Assembly (NCBI RefSeq): GCF_900100535.1
Contig: NZ_FNDG01000009.1
Location: 62,001 to 126,000, forward strand
Direction: 5' to 3'
Origin: Phytopseudomonas flavescens
GTDB lineage: Bacteria > Pseudomonadota > Gammaproteobacteria > Pseudomonadales > Pseudomonadaceae
DNA: 64,000 bases
This document shows positions 57,864-64,000 of this stretch, piece by piece. Below the pieces are notes generated by a model, which did no database searches, was not told the origin of the DNA, and was given only the letters and a program-made list of their open reading frames with translations. Each line of letters opens with the position of its first letter. The first letter of the stretch is position 1. The position numbers were made by a program, and so were the translations under genes.

Positions 57864-58904
57864 TCAGACGGGCCAGAACGGTTGGCCGGGGCGCGGCAGG
57901 TTCTTGCGCTGCTGGATCTCCTGCAACTGGATATCCAGCTTGCGCTTGCCCGTCCAGGCCTCCAGGGTGCATAGCGAAGCCGGCAGCTGGTTTTCCACCA
58001 GCGCGAGCAGGTCGAGCGCCGGGACCGTGCGCAGGCGCAGATCGGCCAGGCGTGACGCCGCCAGCCCATGCAACTGCGCCAGGGACTTGCAGGTACTCAG
58101 CAGCAGGCCGTGCAGTTCGGGGGCACCCTCGAGGTCGAGCCGGCCCAGTTGTGCCTGATCTTCGACCCAGAGTGCCCGCAGGCCCGGGAAGTGCTCCAGC
58201 TGCAGGTCTTTGAGCCCGCGCACCCGTATGATTTCCAGCTCGCGCAGCCCCTGATGTCGCAATTCCGGCATGGCCTCTCGGCTGCCGAAGCTGACCGAGA
58301 GAAACACCAGGGCCGGCAGGTGATTGGCCACGTCCAGCGGCGTCCCGTGCGGTTGGCGATGCAGGTACAGGCGCTCGAGACCGGGATGCCCGGCCAGAGC
58401 CTGGAGATGGTGGCTCTGGGCGCTGAGCGCCAGAGTATGCAACTGCCCCAGGCCGGCCAGGGGCGCCAGATCCAGCACCGGGCCGCGATCCTGCGAGACC
58501 CGCAAGGTGCGCAGGCGGGCCAGGTTGGGCAGGGCCAGCAGGCCGGGAAAGTCGCCGTGCTCGACCTGCAGCGCGAACGCCTCGAGGTGCGCCAGGTTGC
58601 CCAGTGCCGCCTGCAGGCCATGGGTCTGGCGCAAGCAATCGAGGGTCAGCGAACGAACCTGTGGCAGGTGCTGAAGAACGCTGGCGTCGAAGCCTTCGCC
58701 TGGCTCGTGCGAGTAGAAACGCACCTCGAGCCGCTCCCCATGGCGTTCGCACAGGGTGTCGAGTCGGGCCAGCATGGCCCCGTCGTAGGCCGCGCGCCGG
58801 TCGAACTGAACGATGCGCCGGGCTGACGGTTGTTCGCTCAGCGGCTGTGCCAGATGCTCCTCTATCTCGGCGAGGGCAGGGTTGGTCAGGCGCGGGCTGG
58901 GCAT
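57864..58904 (-). CDS. Leucine-rich-repeat-like hypothetical protein (346 aa)
   Basis: A 346-residue soluble protein with irregular leucine-rich repeats from about 80 to 320: HLPQVRSLTLDCL, LAHLEAFALQV, LPNLARLRTLRV, GLGQLHTLALSA, HPGLERLYLHR, GLRELEIIRVRGLKDLQL, GLRALWVEDQ. Repeat spacing is about 20-25 residues, so a solenoid is likely. The N-terminal 70 residues are charged, and the C-terminal tail (LEAWTGKRKLDIQLQEIQQRKNLP) is helical. No signal peptide or membrane segment. Convergent with the PhoH gene. The function is unknown; an unusual fold for Pseudomonas core genomes. Confidence 0.78.
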   Translation of the reverse strand: MPSPRLTNPALAEIEEHLAQPLSEQPSARRIVQFDRRAAYDGAMLARLDTLCERHGERLEVRFYSHEPGEGFDASVLQHLPQVRSLTLDCLRQTHGLQAALGNLAHLEAFALQVEHGDFPGLLALPNLARLRTLRVSQDRGPVLDLAPLAGLGQLHTLALSAQSHHLQALAGHPGLERLYLHRQPHGTPLDVANHLPALVFLSVSFGSREAMPELRHQGLRELEIIRVRGLKDLQLEHFPGLRALWVEDQAQLGRLDLEGAPELHGLLLSTCKSLAQLHGLAASRLADLRLRTVPALDLLALVENQLPASLCTLEAWTGKRKLDIQLQEIQQRKNLPRPGQPFWPV

Positions 58905-59032
58905 GGTCGCATCTCGGTGGGGCGCGGGGCCGCCATGCTCTCACCTGTTGACTGCCGGCGCCACCTGCCGGTGGGTTTGCAGGGGCGGTCGCTGGGCCTA
59001 CAATTCCCGCCTCAGTGAATTGGAGATTGCCC

Positions 59033-59512
59033 GTGCTGACCCATCTCGACTCCCAGGGGCGCGCCAACATGGTGGACGTCAGCGACAAGGCAGCGACCGT
59101 TCGCGAAGCCGTGGCCGAGGCGCGCGTGCGCATGCGTGCCGAGACCTTGCAGATGATCGTCGATGGCGAACACCCCAAGGGCGACGTCTTCGCCGTGGCG
59201 CGTATCGCCGGTATCCAGGCGGCGAAGAAAACCTCGGATCTGATTCCGCTGTGCCACCCGCTGATGCTGACCAGCGTCAAGGTCGAGCTGCAGGCCGACG
59301 GCGTTGACGCCGTGCTGATTCGCGCGCGCTGCAAACTCAGCGGCCAGACCGGGGTGGAAATGGAAGCGCTCACCGCTGCCAGCGTCGCCGCGCTGACCCT
59401 CTACGACATGTGCAAGGCCGTGGACCGCGGCATGCTCATCGAGCAGGTGCGCCTGCTGGAGAAGGTCGGCGGCAAGAGCGGCCACTTCCTGGCGGATGAG
59501 GACGCGCGATGA
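59033..59512 (+). CDS. moaC: Cyclic pyranopterin monophosphate synthase
   Basis: A 159-residue MoaC that turns 3',8-cH2GTP into cPMP in molybdopterin synthesis. Motifs: [50 protein letters not shown] with the active-site His/Lys residues, and [18 protein letters not shown]. The GTG at 59033 has TGGAG at 59021-59025 with 7-base spacing and gives the family length (E. coli 161 aa); an ATG six codons earlier overlaps this ribosome-binding site. ATGA overlap with moaD. Confidence 0.95.
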   Translation: MLTHLDSQGRANMVDVSDKAATVREAVAEARVRMRAETLQMIVDGEHPKGDVFAVARIAGIQAAKKTSDLIPLCHPLMLTSVKVELQADGVDAVLIRARCKLSGQTGVEMEALTAASVAALTLYDMCKAVDRGMLIEQVRLLEKVGGKSGHFLADEDAR

Positions 59513-59751
59513 TCAGCGTGCAGTACTTCGCCCGTTATCGCGAAACCCTCGGCCTGGACACCGAGCAGCTGCAACCCGGCTTTGCCACCCTTGATGAGCT
59601 GCGTCAGCACCTGCTGGCGCGCGGTGGGGTGTGGGAAGTGCTCGCCGAGCGCGGACTGATGTGCGCGCGCAATGAAGAGCTCTGCGCGCTGAGCGAACCG
59701 CTGACCGATGGCGATGCGGTGGCGTTCTTCCCCACGGTTACCGGAGGCTGA
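59509..59751 (+). CDS. moaD: Molybdopterin synthase sulfur-carrier subunit
   Basis: An 80-residue ubiquitin-like protein ending in the required Gly-Gly (FFPTVTGG), which is thiocarboxylated and donates sulfur to MoaE. Starts [14 protein letters not shown] after the Met. Overlaps moaC by 4 bases and precedes moaE by 1 base. Confidence 0.94.
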   Translation: MISVQYFARYRETLGLDTEQLQPGFATLDELRQHLLARGGVWEVLAERGLMCARNEELCALSEPLTDGDAVAFFPTVTGG

Positions 59752-59752
59752 G

Positions 59753-60211
59753 ATGGGCATTCGCGTACAGCAGGTGGTTTTCGATCCGGGGCTGGAGACC
59801 AATGCCGTGCATGCGGCCAATACCGGTGTCGGTGCGGTGGCCTGTTTCGTGGGCTACGTACGTGATTTCAACGATGGCCGCGACGTGGCGGGGATGTTTC
59901 TCGAGCATTTCCCCGGCATGACGGAAAAGGCCCTGGTCGGTATCGAAGCCCAGGCGCGCGCGCGCTGGCCGTTGCTGGGCGTCGAGGTGATTCACCGGGT
60001 CGGTCGGCTGGAGCCGGGCGAGCCGATCGTCTTCGTCGGCGTGGCCAGTGCCCACCGGCAGGCGGCATTCCAGGCCTGCGAGTTCATCATGGACTACCTG
60101 AAGACCCAGGCGCCGTTCTGGAAGAAAGAGGACACCGCCGACGGCCCGCGCTGGGTCGAAGGACGGGAGAGCGACCAGGCATCCGCGCGGCGCTGGCAGG
60201 CCGGTGGCTGA
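59753..60211 (+). CDS. moaE: Molybdopterin synthase catalytic subunit
   Basis: A 152-residue MoaE that inserts sulfur into cPMP to form molybdopterin. Motifs: VACFVGYVRDFNDGR, LEHFPGMTEKAL, VIHRVGRLEPGEPIVFVGVASAHRQAAFQA, and the active-site lysines in LKTQAPFWKKE. Lies one base after moaD; GGAGG near 59743 is its ribosome-binding site. Confidence 0.95.
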   Translation: MGIRVQQVVFDPGLETNAVHAANTGVGAVACFVGYVRDFNDGRDVAGMFLEHFPGMTEKALVGIEAQARARWPLLGVEVIHRVGRLEPGEPIVFVGVASAHRQAAFQACEFIMDYLKTQAPFWKKEDTADGPRWVEGRESDQASARRWQAGG

Positions 60212-60242
60212 TCGGGGTCGCCCGGGTTGGAAACGGCACGCC

Positions 60243-60407
60243 TCAGCCGAATTCGATGAACACCTTGAAGAACAGCGGCGCGAACATCGACAGTGCGCCC
60301 AGGCCGGTCAGCCAGATGCCCCATTCCTGTTCGCGATTGTTGAAGCCGATTCCCAGCAGCAGAAAACCGCTGATCAACAGCACGATCATGATATGAAACG
60401 CGTCCAT
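60243..60407 (-). CDS. Small membrane protein (54 aa)
   Basis: A 54-residue protein with two predicted helices (about 5-22 and 31-50) and a short charged turn (NNREQEW). MDAFHIMIVLLISGFLLLGIG begins after an ideal AGGAGG ribosome-binding site 8 bases upstream. Convergent with moaE. The function is unknown. Confidence 0.72.
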   Translation of the reverse strand: MDAFHIMIVLLISGFLLLGIGFNNREQEWGIWLTGLGALSMFAPLFFKVFIEFG

Positions 60408-60653
60408 GGCGATGCCTCCTCTGCAAGCGTTACGTGCCAGGAGCCGCGCCACTGCGAGTGTCGACGATGCAGCGACGGCATCCACCTTGAGCGTAGTCGA
60501 GCCGTGACCTTGTCGCGTTGATCCACGGCAATTCGCGGGATCAATAATAGGCCACCCTTGCGCGCTCCAGCGCCTTGCGCTGCCTGGCCGTTCGACGGCA
60601 TCGGAACCTGTCAGCAGATCTGCTGCGCAGCAGCCCTGGCCGGTTGAAAGCAC

Positions 60654-60675
60654 GCTGAAACGCCAACAGACCCTA
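60654..60675. repeat. Solo end of the TAGGGTCTGTTG repeat family
   Basis: GCTGAAACGCCAACAGACCCTA matches the right end of the 267-bp element (21 of 22 by eye). No matching left end was found nearby. It lies in the 362-bp gap between the 54-aa gene and purT, which shows no other gene. Confidence 0.6.
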
Positions 60676-60769
60676 AAGGGCTGCGGGTTCTCGGCGATTT
60701 TGTTCGCGGTCGGCGCCGGCCGCGATTAAAATCGCCGCCTGAATTCTCCTGCTACCCAAGGATCCTGTT

Positions 60770-61951
60770 ATGCCCCGTATCGGAACCCCCCTGTCGCCCA
60801 GCGCGACCCGTGTGTTGCTGTGTGGCTCGGGTGAGCTCGGCAAGGAAGTGGTGATCGAGCTGCAACGCCTCGGTGTCGAAGTCATCGCCGTCGACCGTTA
60901 CGCCAACGCGCCGGCCATGCAGGTGGCGCATCGCAGCCACGTGATCAGCATGCTCGATGGCGCAGCGTTGCGCGCGGTGATCGAGCTGGAGAAGCCGCAT
61001 TACATCGTGCCGGAGATCGAGGCGATCGCCACCGCCACCCTGGTCGAGCTGGAGAACGAGGGCTACACGGTGATCCCCAGCGCCCGTGCCGCGCAGTTGA
61101 CCATGAACCGCGAAGGCATCCGCCGCCTGGCTGCCGAAGAGCTGGGGGTGCCGACTTCGCCGTATCAGTTCGCCGACTCCCTCGAGGAGTTCCAGGCGGC
61201 GGTCAGCGCCATCGGTTTCCCCTGCGTGGTCAAGCCGATCATGAGTTCCTCGGGCAAGGGCCAGTCGGTGCTCAAGGGCGCCGATGACGTGCAGAAAGCC
61301 TGGGATTACGCCCAGGCTGGCGGCCGTGCCGGCAAGGGCCGGGTGATCGTCGAAGGGTTCATCGACTTCGATTACGAAATCACCCTGCTGACCGTGCGCC
61401 ATGTCGGTGGGACCACCTTCTGTGCGCCAGTCGGTCACCGCCAGGAGAAGGGCGACTACCAGGAGTCATGGCAGCCCCAGGCGATGAGCCCGGCCGCACG
61501 TGCCGAGGCCGAGCGCATTGCCCTGGCCGTGACCGGTTCCCTCGGTGGCCGTGGCCTGTTCGGCGTCGAACTGTTCGTCAAAGGCGATCAGGTGTGGTTC
61601 TGCGAAATCTCCCCGCGCCCCCATGACACCGGCCTGGTCACCCTGATCTCCCAGGATCTGTCGGAGTTCGCCCTGCATGCCCGGGCCATTCTCGGCTTGC
61701 CGATTCCGGCGATCCGTCAGTTCGGCCCGTCGGCCTCGGCGGTGATTCTGGTCGAGGGCGAGTCGCAGCAGGTCAGCTTCGGCAACCTGGGCGGCGCACT
61801 CAGCGAGCCGGATACCGCGCTGCGCCTGTTCGGCAAGCCTGAAGTCAGTGGTCAGCGCCGCATGGGCGTTGCCCTGGCCCGTGACGAATCGCTGGAAGCT
61901 GCACGCGCCAAGGCGCTTCGGTCGGCGCAAGCGGTCAAGGTCGAGCTGTAA
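60770..61951 (+). CDS. purT: Formate-dependent phosphoribosylglycinamide formyltransferase
   Basis: A 393-residue ATP-grasp enzyme forming formyl-GAR from GAR, formate and ATP in purine synthesis. Motifs: [48 protein letters not shown] (ATP loop), and [25 protein letters not shown] (metal site). PurU in the same window supplies formate. AAGGA precedes the ATG at 60770. Confidence 0.97.
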   Translation: MPRIGTPLSPSATRVLLCGSGELGKEVVIELQRLGVEVIAVDRYANAPAMQVAHRSHVISMLDGAALRAVIELEKPHYIVPEIEAIATATLVELENEGYTVIPSARAAQLTMNREGIRRLAAEELGVPTSPYQFADSLEEFQAAVSAIGFPCVVKPIMSSSGKGQSVLKGADDVQKAWDYAQAGGRAGKGRVIVEGFIDFDYEITLLTVRHVGGTTFCAPVGHRQEKGDYQESWQPQAMSPAARAEAERIALAVTGSLGGRGLFGVELFVKGDQVWFCEISPRPHDTGLVTLISQDLSEFALHARAILGLPIPAIRQFGPSASAVILVEGESQQVSFGNLGGALSEPDTALRLFGKPEVSGQRRMGVALARDESLEAARAKALRSAQAVKVEL

Positions 61952-62243
61952 AAGCCAGGGCTGTTAGCGCGGCAGACGCAAGGTGGGCAGCGCTCTTTTG
62001 TCCACCATTGCGATCGTAAAGCAGTGCACGGGGCGGGCCGCGCAGGTAAAGCGTCGTCCAGCCTTCATCTGTGTGGGAGGCAGATGATGTGGGAGCGCGC
62101 CATGCGCGCGAAATCGCGGGCGTGGCCCGCTCCCACAATGGATCGCACAACGCCAGTCCACCACTTCGCGATCGCGATGGTGGATGAGAAGAGCGTCATC
62201 CACCCGACTATAGCCAGTGGTAGCACCGCTATCGCTGGCTGCT
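61952..62243. other. 292-bp gap holding REP-like repeats
   Basis: Between convergent purT and the CNNM gene lies a REP hairpin (62,088-62,137) plus two diverged segments around it that share GTCCACCA..GCGATCG and AAG.GCGTC.TCCA motifs (about 61,998-62,063 and 62,158-62,209). No coding frame is supported. Confidence 0.5.
62088..62137. repeat. REP-like palindromic repeat
   Basis: TGTGGGAGCG at the left is mirrored by CGCTCCCACA at the right, with a GC-rich middle containing ATGCGCGCGAAATCGCGGGC. The GTGGGAGCGGGC-type arms are the familiar Pseudomonas REP motif found between convergent genes. A RAYT transposase gene is not in the window. Confidence 0.75.
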
Positions 62244-63491
62244 TCACCTCTGCTGGGCCTCCCAGGCCCTTACCTCGAGAACCCGGCTGCCGCTGGCCTT
62301 GAGGATTTCCAGGCGGTAGCGGCCGACCTGCAGGCACACGGCGCTGTCCGGGATGTTCTCCAGTATCTCGGTCACCAGGCCATTGACGGTCTTCGGCCCG
62401 TCCACCGGCAGGCTCCAGCCCAGGCTGCGGTTCACTTCGCGCAGGTAAGCGCTGCCCTTGATCGACCAGGTGCCGTCCCCCAGGGGGTGGAATTCGCTCG
62501 GGTGAGCGGTCTCCACGGTGCTCAGGTCACCGACGATCTCTTCCAGAATGTCTTCCACGGTGACGATGCCCATGGCTTCGCCGTATTCGTCGACGACGAT
62601 GCCGGTGCGGTACTTGTGCTGCTGGAAGTTCACCAATTGGGTGGCCAGGGTCGTCCCTTCCGGTACGAAATAGGGCGCGTCACAGGCCAGCAGCAAGCTG
62701 CTTTCGTTCAGTTCGCCACGGCCTGCCAGGCGCCGCATGTGCAGGATGCCCTCGGTCTGGTTGAGGCTGTCGCGGTACACCGGCAGGCGGGTATGTGAGG
62801 CATTGCGGATCTGTTCGGCCAATGGCGTGGCGCTGTGCAGGTCGATGCCGGTGACTTCGTGGCGGGGGATCATGATGTCGTCGACGTTGACCCGGTCCAG
62901 CTCGAGCACGCCCAGCAGCATCGCGCGTCGTTCGCTGGGCAGTGGCAGGTCATCGGCCTGCAGCGCGCCGCGCAGCTCGTCGAGGCTGAGGTCATCGTGC
63001 TGCTCAGGCGCCGGCTTGCCGATCCTGCTGCGCAGTGCCTGGCCGATGCTCAGCAGCAGCTCGGTCAGCGGCGACAGCGCGGCGCTGACCAGCGTCAGCG
63101 GGCGGCTCGCCGGGTAGGCGAACAGCGGCGCCGGGAGGATGGCCAGCATGCGTCCGAGGGGATGGGCCAGCATCAGGACGGCCAGGGTCAGCAAGAACGG
63201 CGAAATGGCCAGGGTGGCGGGACCCCTCTGGCCCAGCGCAAGCAGGGTGGCGGCCACCGAGGCGGCCATGGTGCTGCAGATGGTGCCGATGCGCAGGGTC
63301 GCGGACAGGCGTTGTGGGCGATCCAGCAGGCGGACCAGCCGGGCGGCGGCCCGATGGCCCTGACGGGCACGCAGGCGCAGCCGATAGCGATTGAGGTTGA
63401 ACAGCACGGTGCGCGAGCAGATGAAGAACGTCGCGCTGCCCAGTAACAGGAGTAGCAGGGCCAGTTGTGGCAGGGGGGAGGGCGTGTCCAC
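62244..63491 (-). CDS. CNNM/CorC-type membrane protein with CBS pair and CorC domain
   Basis: A 415-residue HlyC/CorC-family protein: N-terminal CNNM membrane domain (three to four helices in 1-165), two CBS motifs (about 205-325; VNVDDIMIPRHEVTGIDL, KYRTGIVVDEYGEAMGIVTVEDILEEIVGD), and a C-terminal CorC_HlyC ligand domain (about 340-410; GSAYLREVNRSLGWSLP). Linked to Mg2+/Co2+ handling and resembling YfjD. The start is a GTG at 63491, two bases after the stop of the upstream gene, implying co-expression with it. Confidence 0.9.
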   Translation of the reverse strand: MDTPSPLPQLALLLLLLGSATFFICSRTVLFNLNRYRLRLRARQGHRAAARLVRLLDRPQRLSATLRIGTICSTMAASVAATLLALGQRGPATLAISPFLLTLAVLMLAHPLGRMLAILPAPLFAYPASRPLTLVSAALSPLTELLLSIGQALRSRIGKPAPEQHDDLSLDELRGALQADDLPLPSERRAMLLGVLELDRVNVDDIMIPRHEVTGIDLHSATPLAEQIRNASHTRLPVYRDSLNQTEGILHMRRLAGRGELNESSLLLACDAPYFVPEGTTLATQLVNFQQHKYRTGIVVDEYGEAMGIVTVEDILEEIVGDLSTVETAHPSEFHPLGDGTWSIKGSAYLREVNRSLGWSLPVDGPKTVNGLVTEILENIPDSAVCLQVGRYRLEILKASGSRVLEVRAWEAQQR

Positions 63492-63493
63492 GG

Positions 63494-64000
63494 TCAGATG
63501 TGAAGGATGAATTCGCGAACCAGCTTGCTACCGAAGAATGCCAGCATCAGTAGGCAGAAACCGGCCAGCGTCCAGCGGATCGCCTTGTGCCCGCGCCAGC
63601 CAAGCTGGTGGCGACCCCACAGCAGCACGGCGAATACCACCCAGGCGAAGCAGGACAGGATGGTCTTGTGCACCAGATGCTGGGTGAACAGGTTGTCGAT
63701 GAAGATCGCCCCGGACAGCAGCGACAGCGACAGCAGGGCCCAGCCGCACCACAGGAAGCCGAACAGCAGGCTTTCCATGGTCTGCAACGGCGGGAAGTTG
63801 CGGATCAGGCCGGAGGGGTGCTTGTGCTTGAGCTGATGATCCTGGACCAGCAGCAGCAGCGACTGGAACATGGCGATGGTCAGCATGCCGTAGGCCACGA
63901 TCGACAGCAGGATGTGGGCGAGGATGCCGGGGCCTTCCTCGATCGGCTGGGTGGTGCCGCTGGGCATGAACTGGGCGCACAGCACCGTCAGGCCGCCCAG
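63494..64000 (-). CDS. CcsA/YpjD-family cytochrome c assembly protein (5' end outside window)
   Basis: The frame is open to the right edge, so only the C-terminal 168 residues are seen. They contain about five transmembrane helices and the pattern HILLSIVAYGMLTIAMFQSLLL, QTMESLLFGFLWCGWALLSLSLLSG and QHLVHKTILSCFAWVVFAVLL, typical of CcsA/YpjD proteins related to heme handling in cytochrome c biogenesis. In pseudomonads this gene usually precedes the CorC-like gene, and I recall ffh as the neighbour on the other side. Confidence 0.88.
   Translation of the reverse strand: MGGLTVLCAQFMPSGTTQPIEEGPGILAHILLSIVAYGMLTIAMFQSLLLLVQDHQLKHKHPSGLIRNFPPLQTMESLLFGFLWCGWALLSLSLLSGAIFIDNLFTQHLVHKTILSCFAWVVFAVLLWGRHQLGWRGHKAIRWTLAGFCLLMLAFFGSKLVREFILHI

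Overview
This window is chromosomal DNA from a high-GC gammaproteobacterium, almost certainly Pseudomonas in the broad sense. The left edge carries sbcB, mvaT and purU in the same neighbourhood as in P. aeruginosa. MvaT is a Pseudomonas-type H-NS analogue, the chemoreceptor is PctA/B/C-like, and OprD porins and REP-like repeats are present. The species cannot be fixed from sequence reading alone. There is no rRNA, tRNA, CRISPR array, prophage or transposase gene. Small non-coding repeats are the only mobile-looking DNA.

Layout. 1-7,100: housekeeping and signalling genes (sbcB end, mvaT, purU, a CBS protein, an amino-acid chemoreceptor, a HerA-like ATPase). 7,278-21,803: a hexuronate/aldarate catabolic island. 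An aldose epimerase and a FadR-type GntR regulator are divergent. A DMT exporter follows. A leftward operon udh - SMP-30 lactonase - TRAP transporter (dctP, dctQ, dctM) turns galacturonate/glucuronate into aldarate. Rightward kdgD, a LacI repressor, a GudP-like importer, galactarate dehydratase garD and a D-2-hydroxyacid dehydrogenase handle the aldarates. 21,912-30,875: a GntR regulator and SDR with a 22-bp palindromic operator, a 267-bp MITE-like element, an orphan ABC binding protein, a kinase plus phospholyase-type aminotransferase pair that looks like an amino-alcohol degradation module, kptA, a Sel1 lipoprotein, and an XRE-cupin regulator with a glutamine-synthetase-like ligase. 30,961-38,822: a Yip1 protein, two small membrane proteins and the cytochrome bo3 oxidase operon cyoABCDE. 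38,809-48,757: an rRNA-type methyltransferase, an OprD porin, a tautomerase, the glycine cleavage operon gcvHPT, a SirB1 protein, SOS-controlled yebG and psiE. 48,767-64,000: a SWIM/SNF2 helicase, a diguanylate cyclase, small membrane proteins, an SDR, yaaA, a PIN-PhoH protein, an LRR-like protein, moaCDE, purT, a CNNM/CorC protein and the end of a CcsA/YpjD-family gene.

Most interesting signals. A 13-bp operator, GTTGTNNKAYRAC, occurs upstream of the GntR regulator/epimerase pair, udh, kdgD, the OprD porin about 26 kb away, and a small 4-oxalocrotonate/CHMI-type tautomerase beside that porin. This suggests a dispersed hexuronate regulon that includes a porin, a possible 37-codon leader ORF and a tautomerase not normally tied to uronate metabolism. 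Other signals are twin perfect LacI-type palindromes upstream of the GudP gene, a family of TAGGGTCTGTTG-ended hairpin/MITE repeats at five loci, a perfect LexA box at yebG, and the kinase-phospholyase pair. Formate/one-carbon genes (purU, purT, gcvHPT) are scattered along the window.
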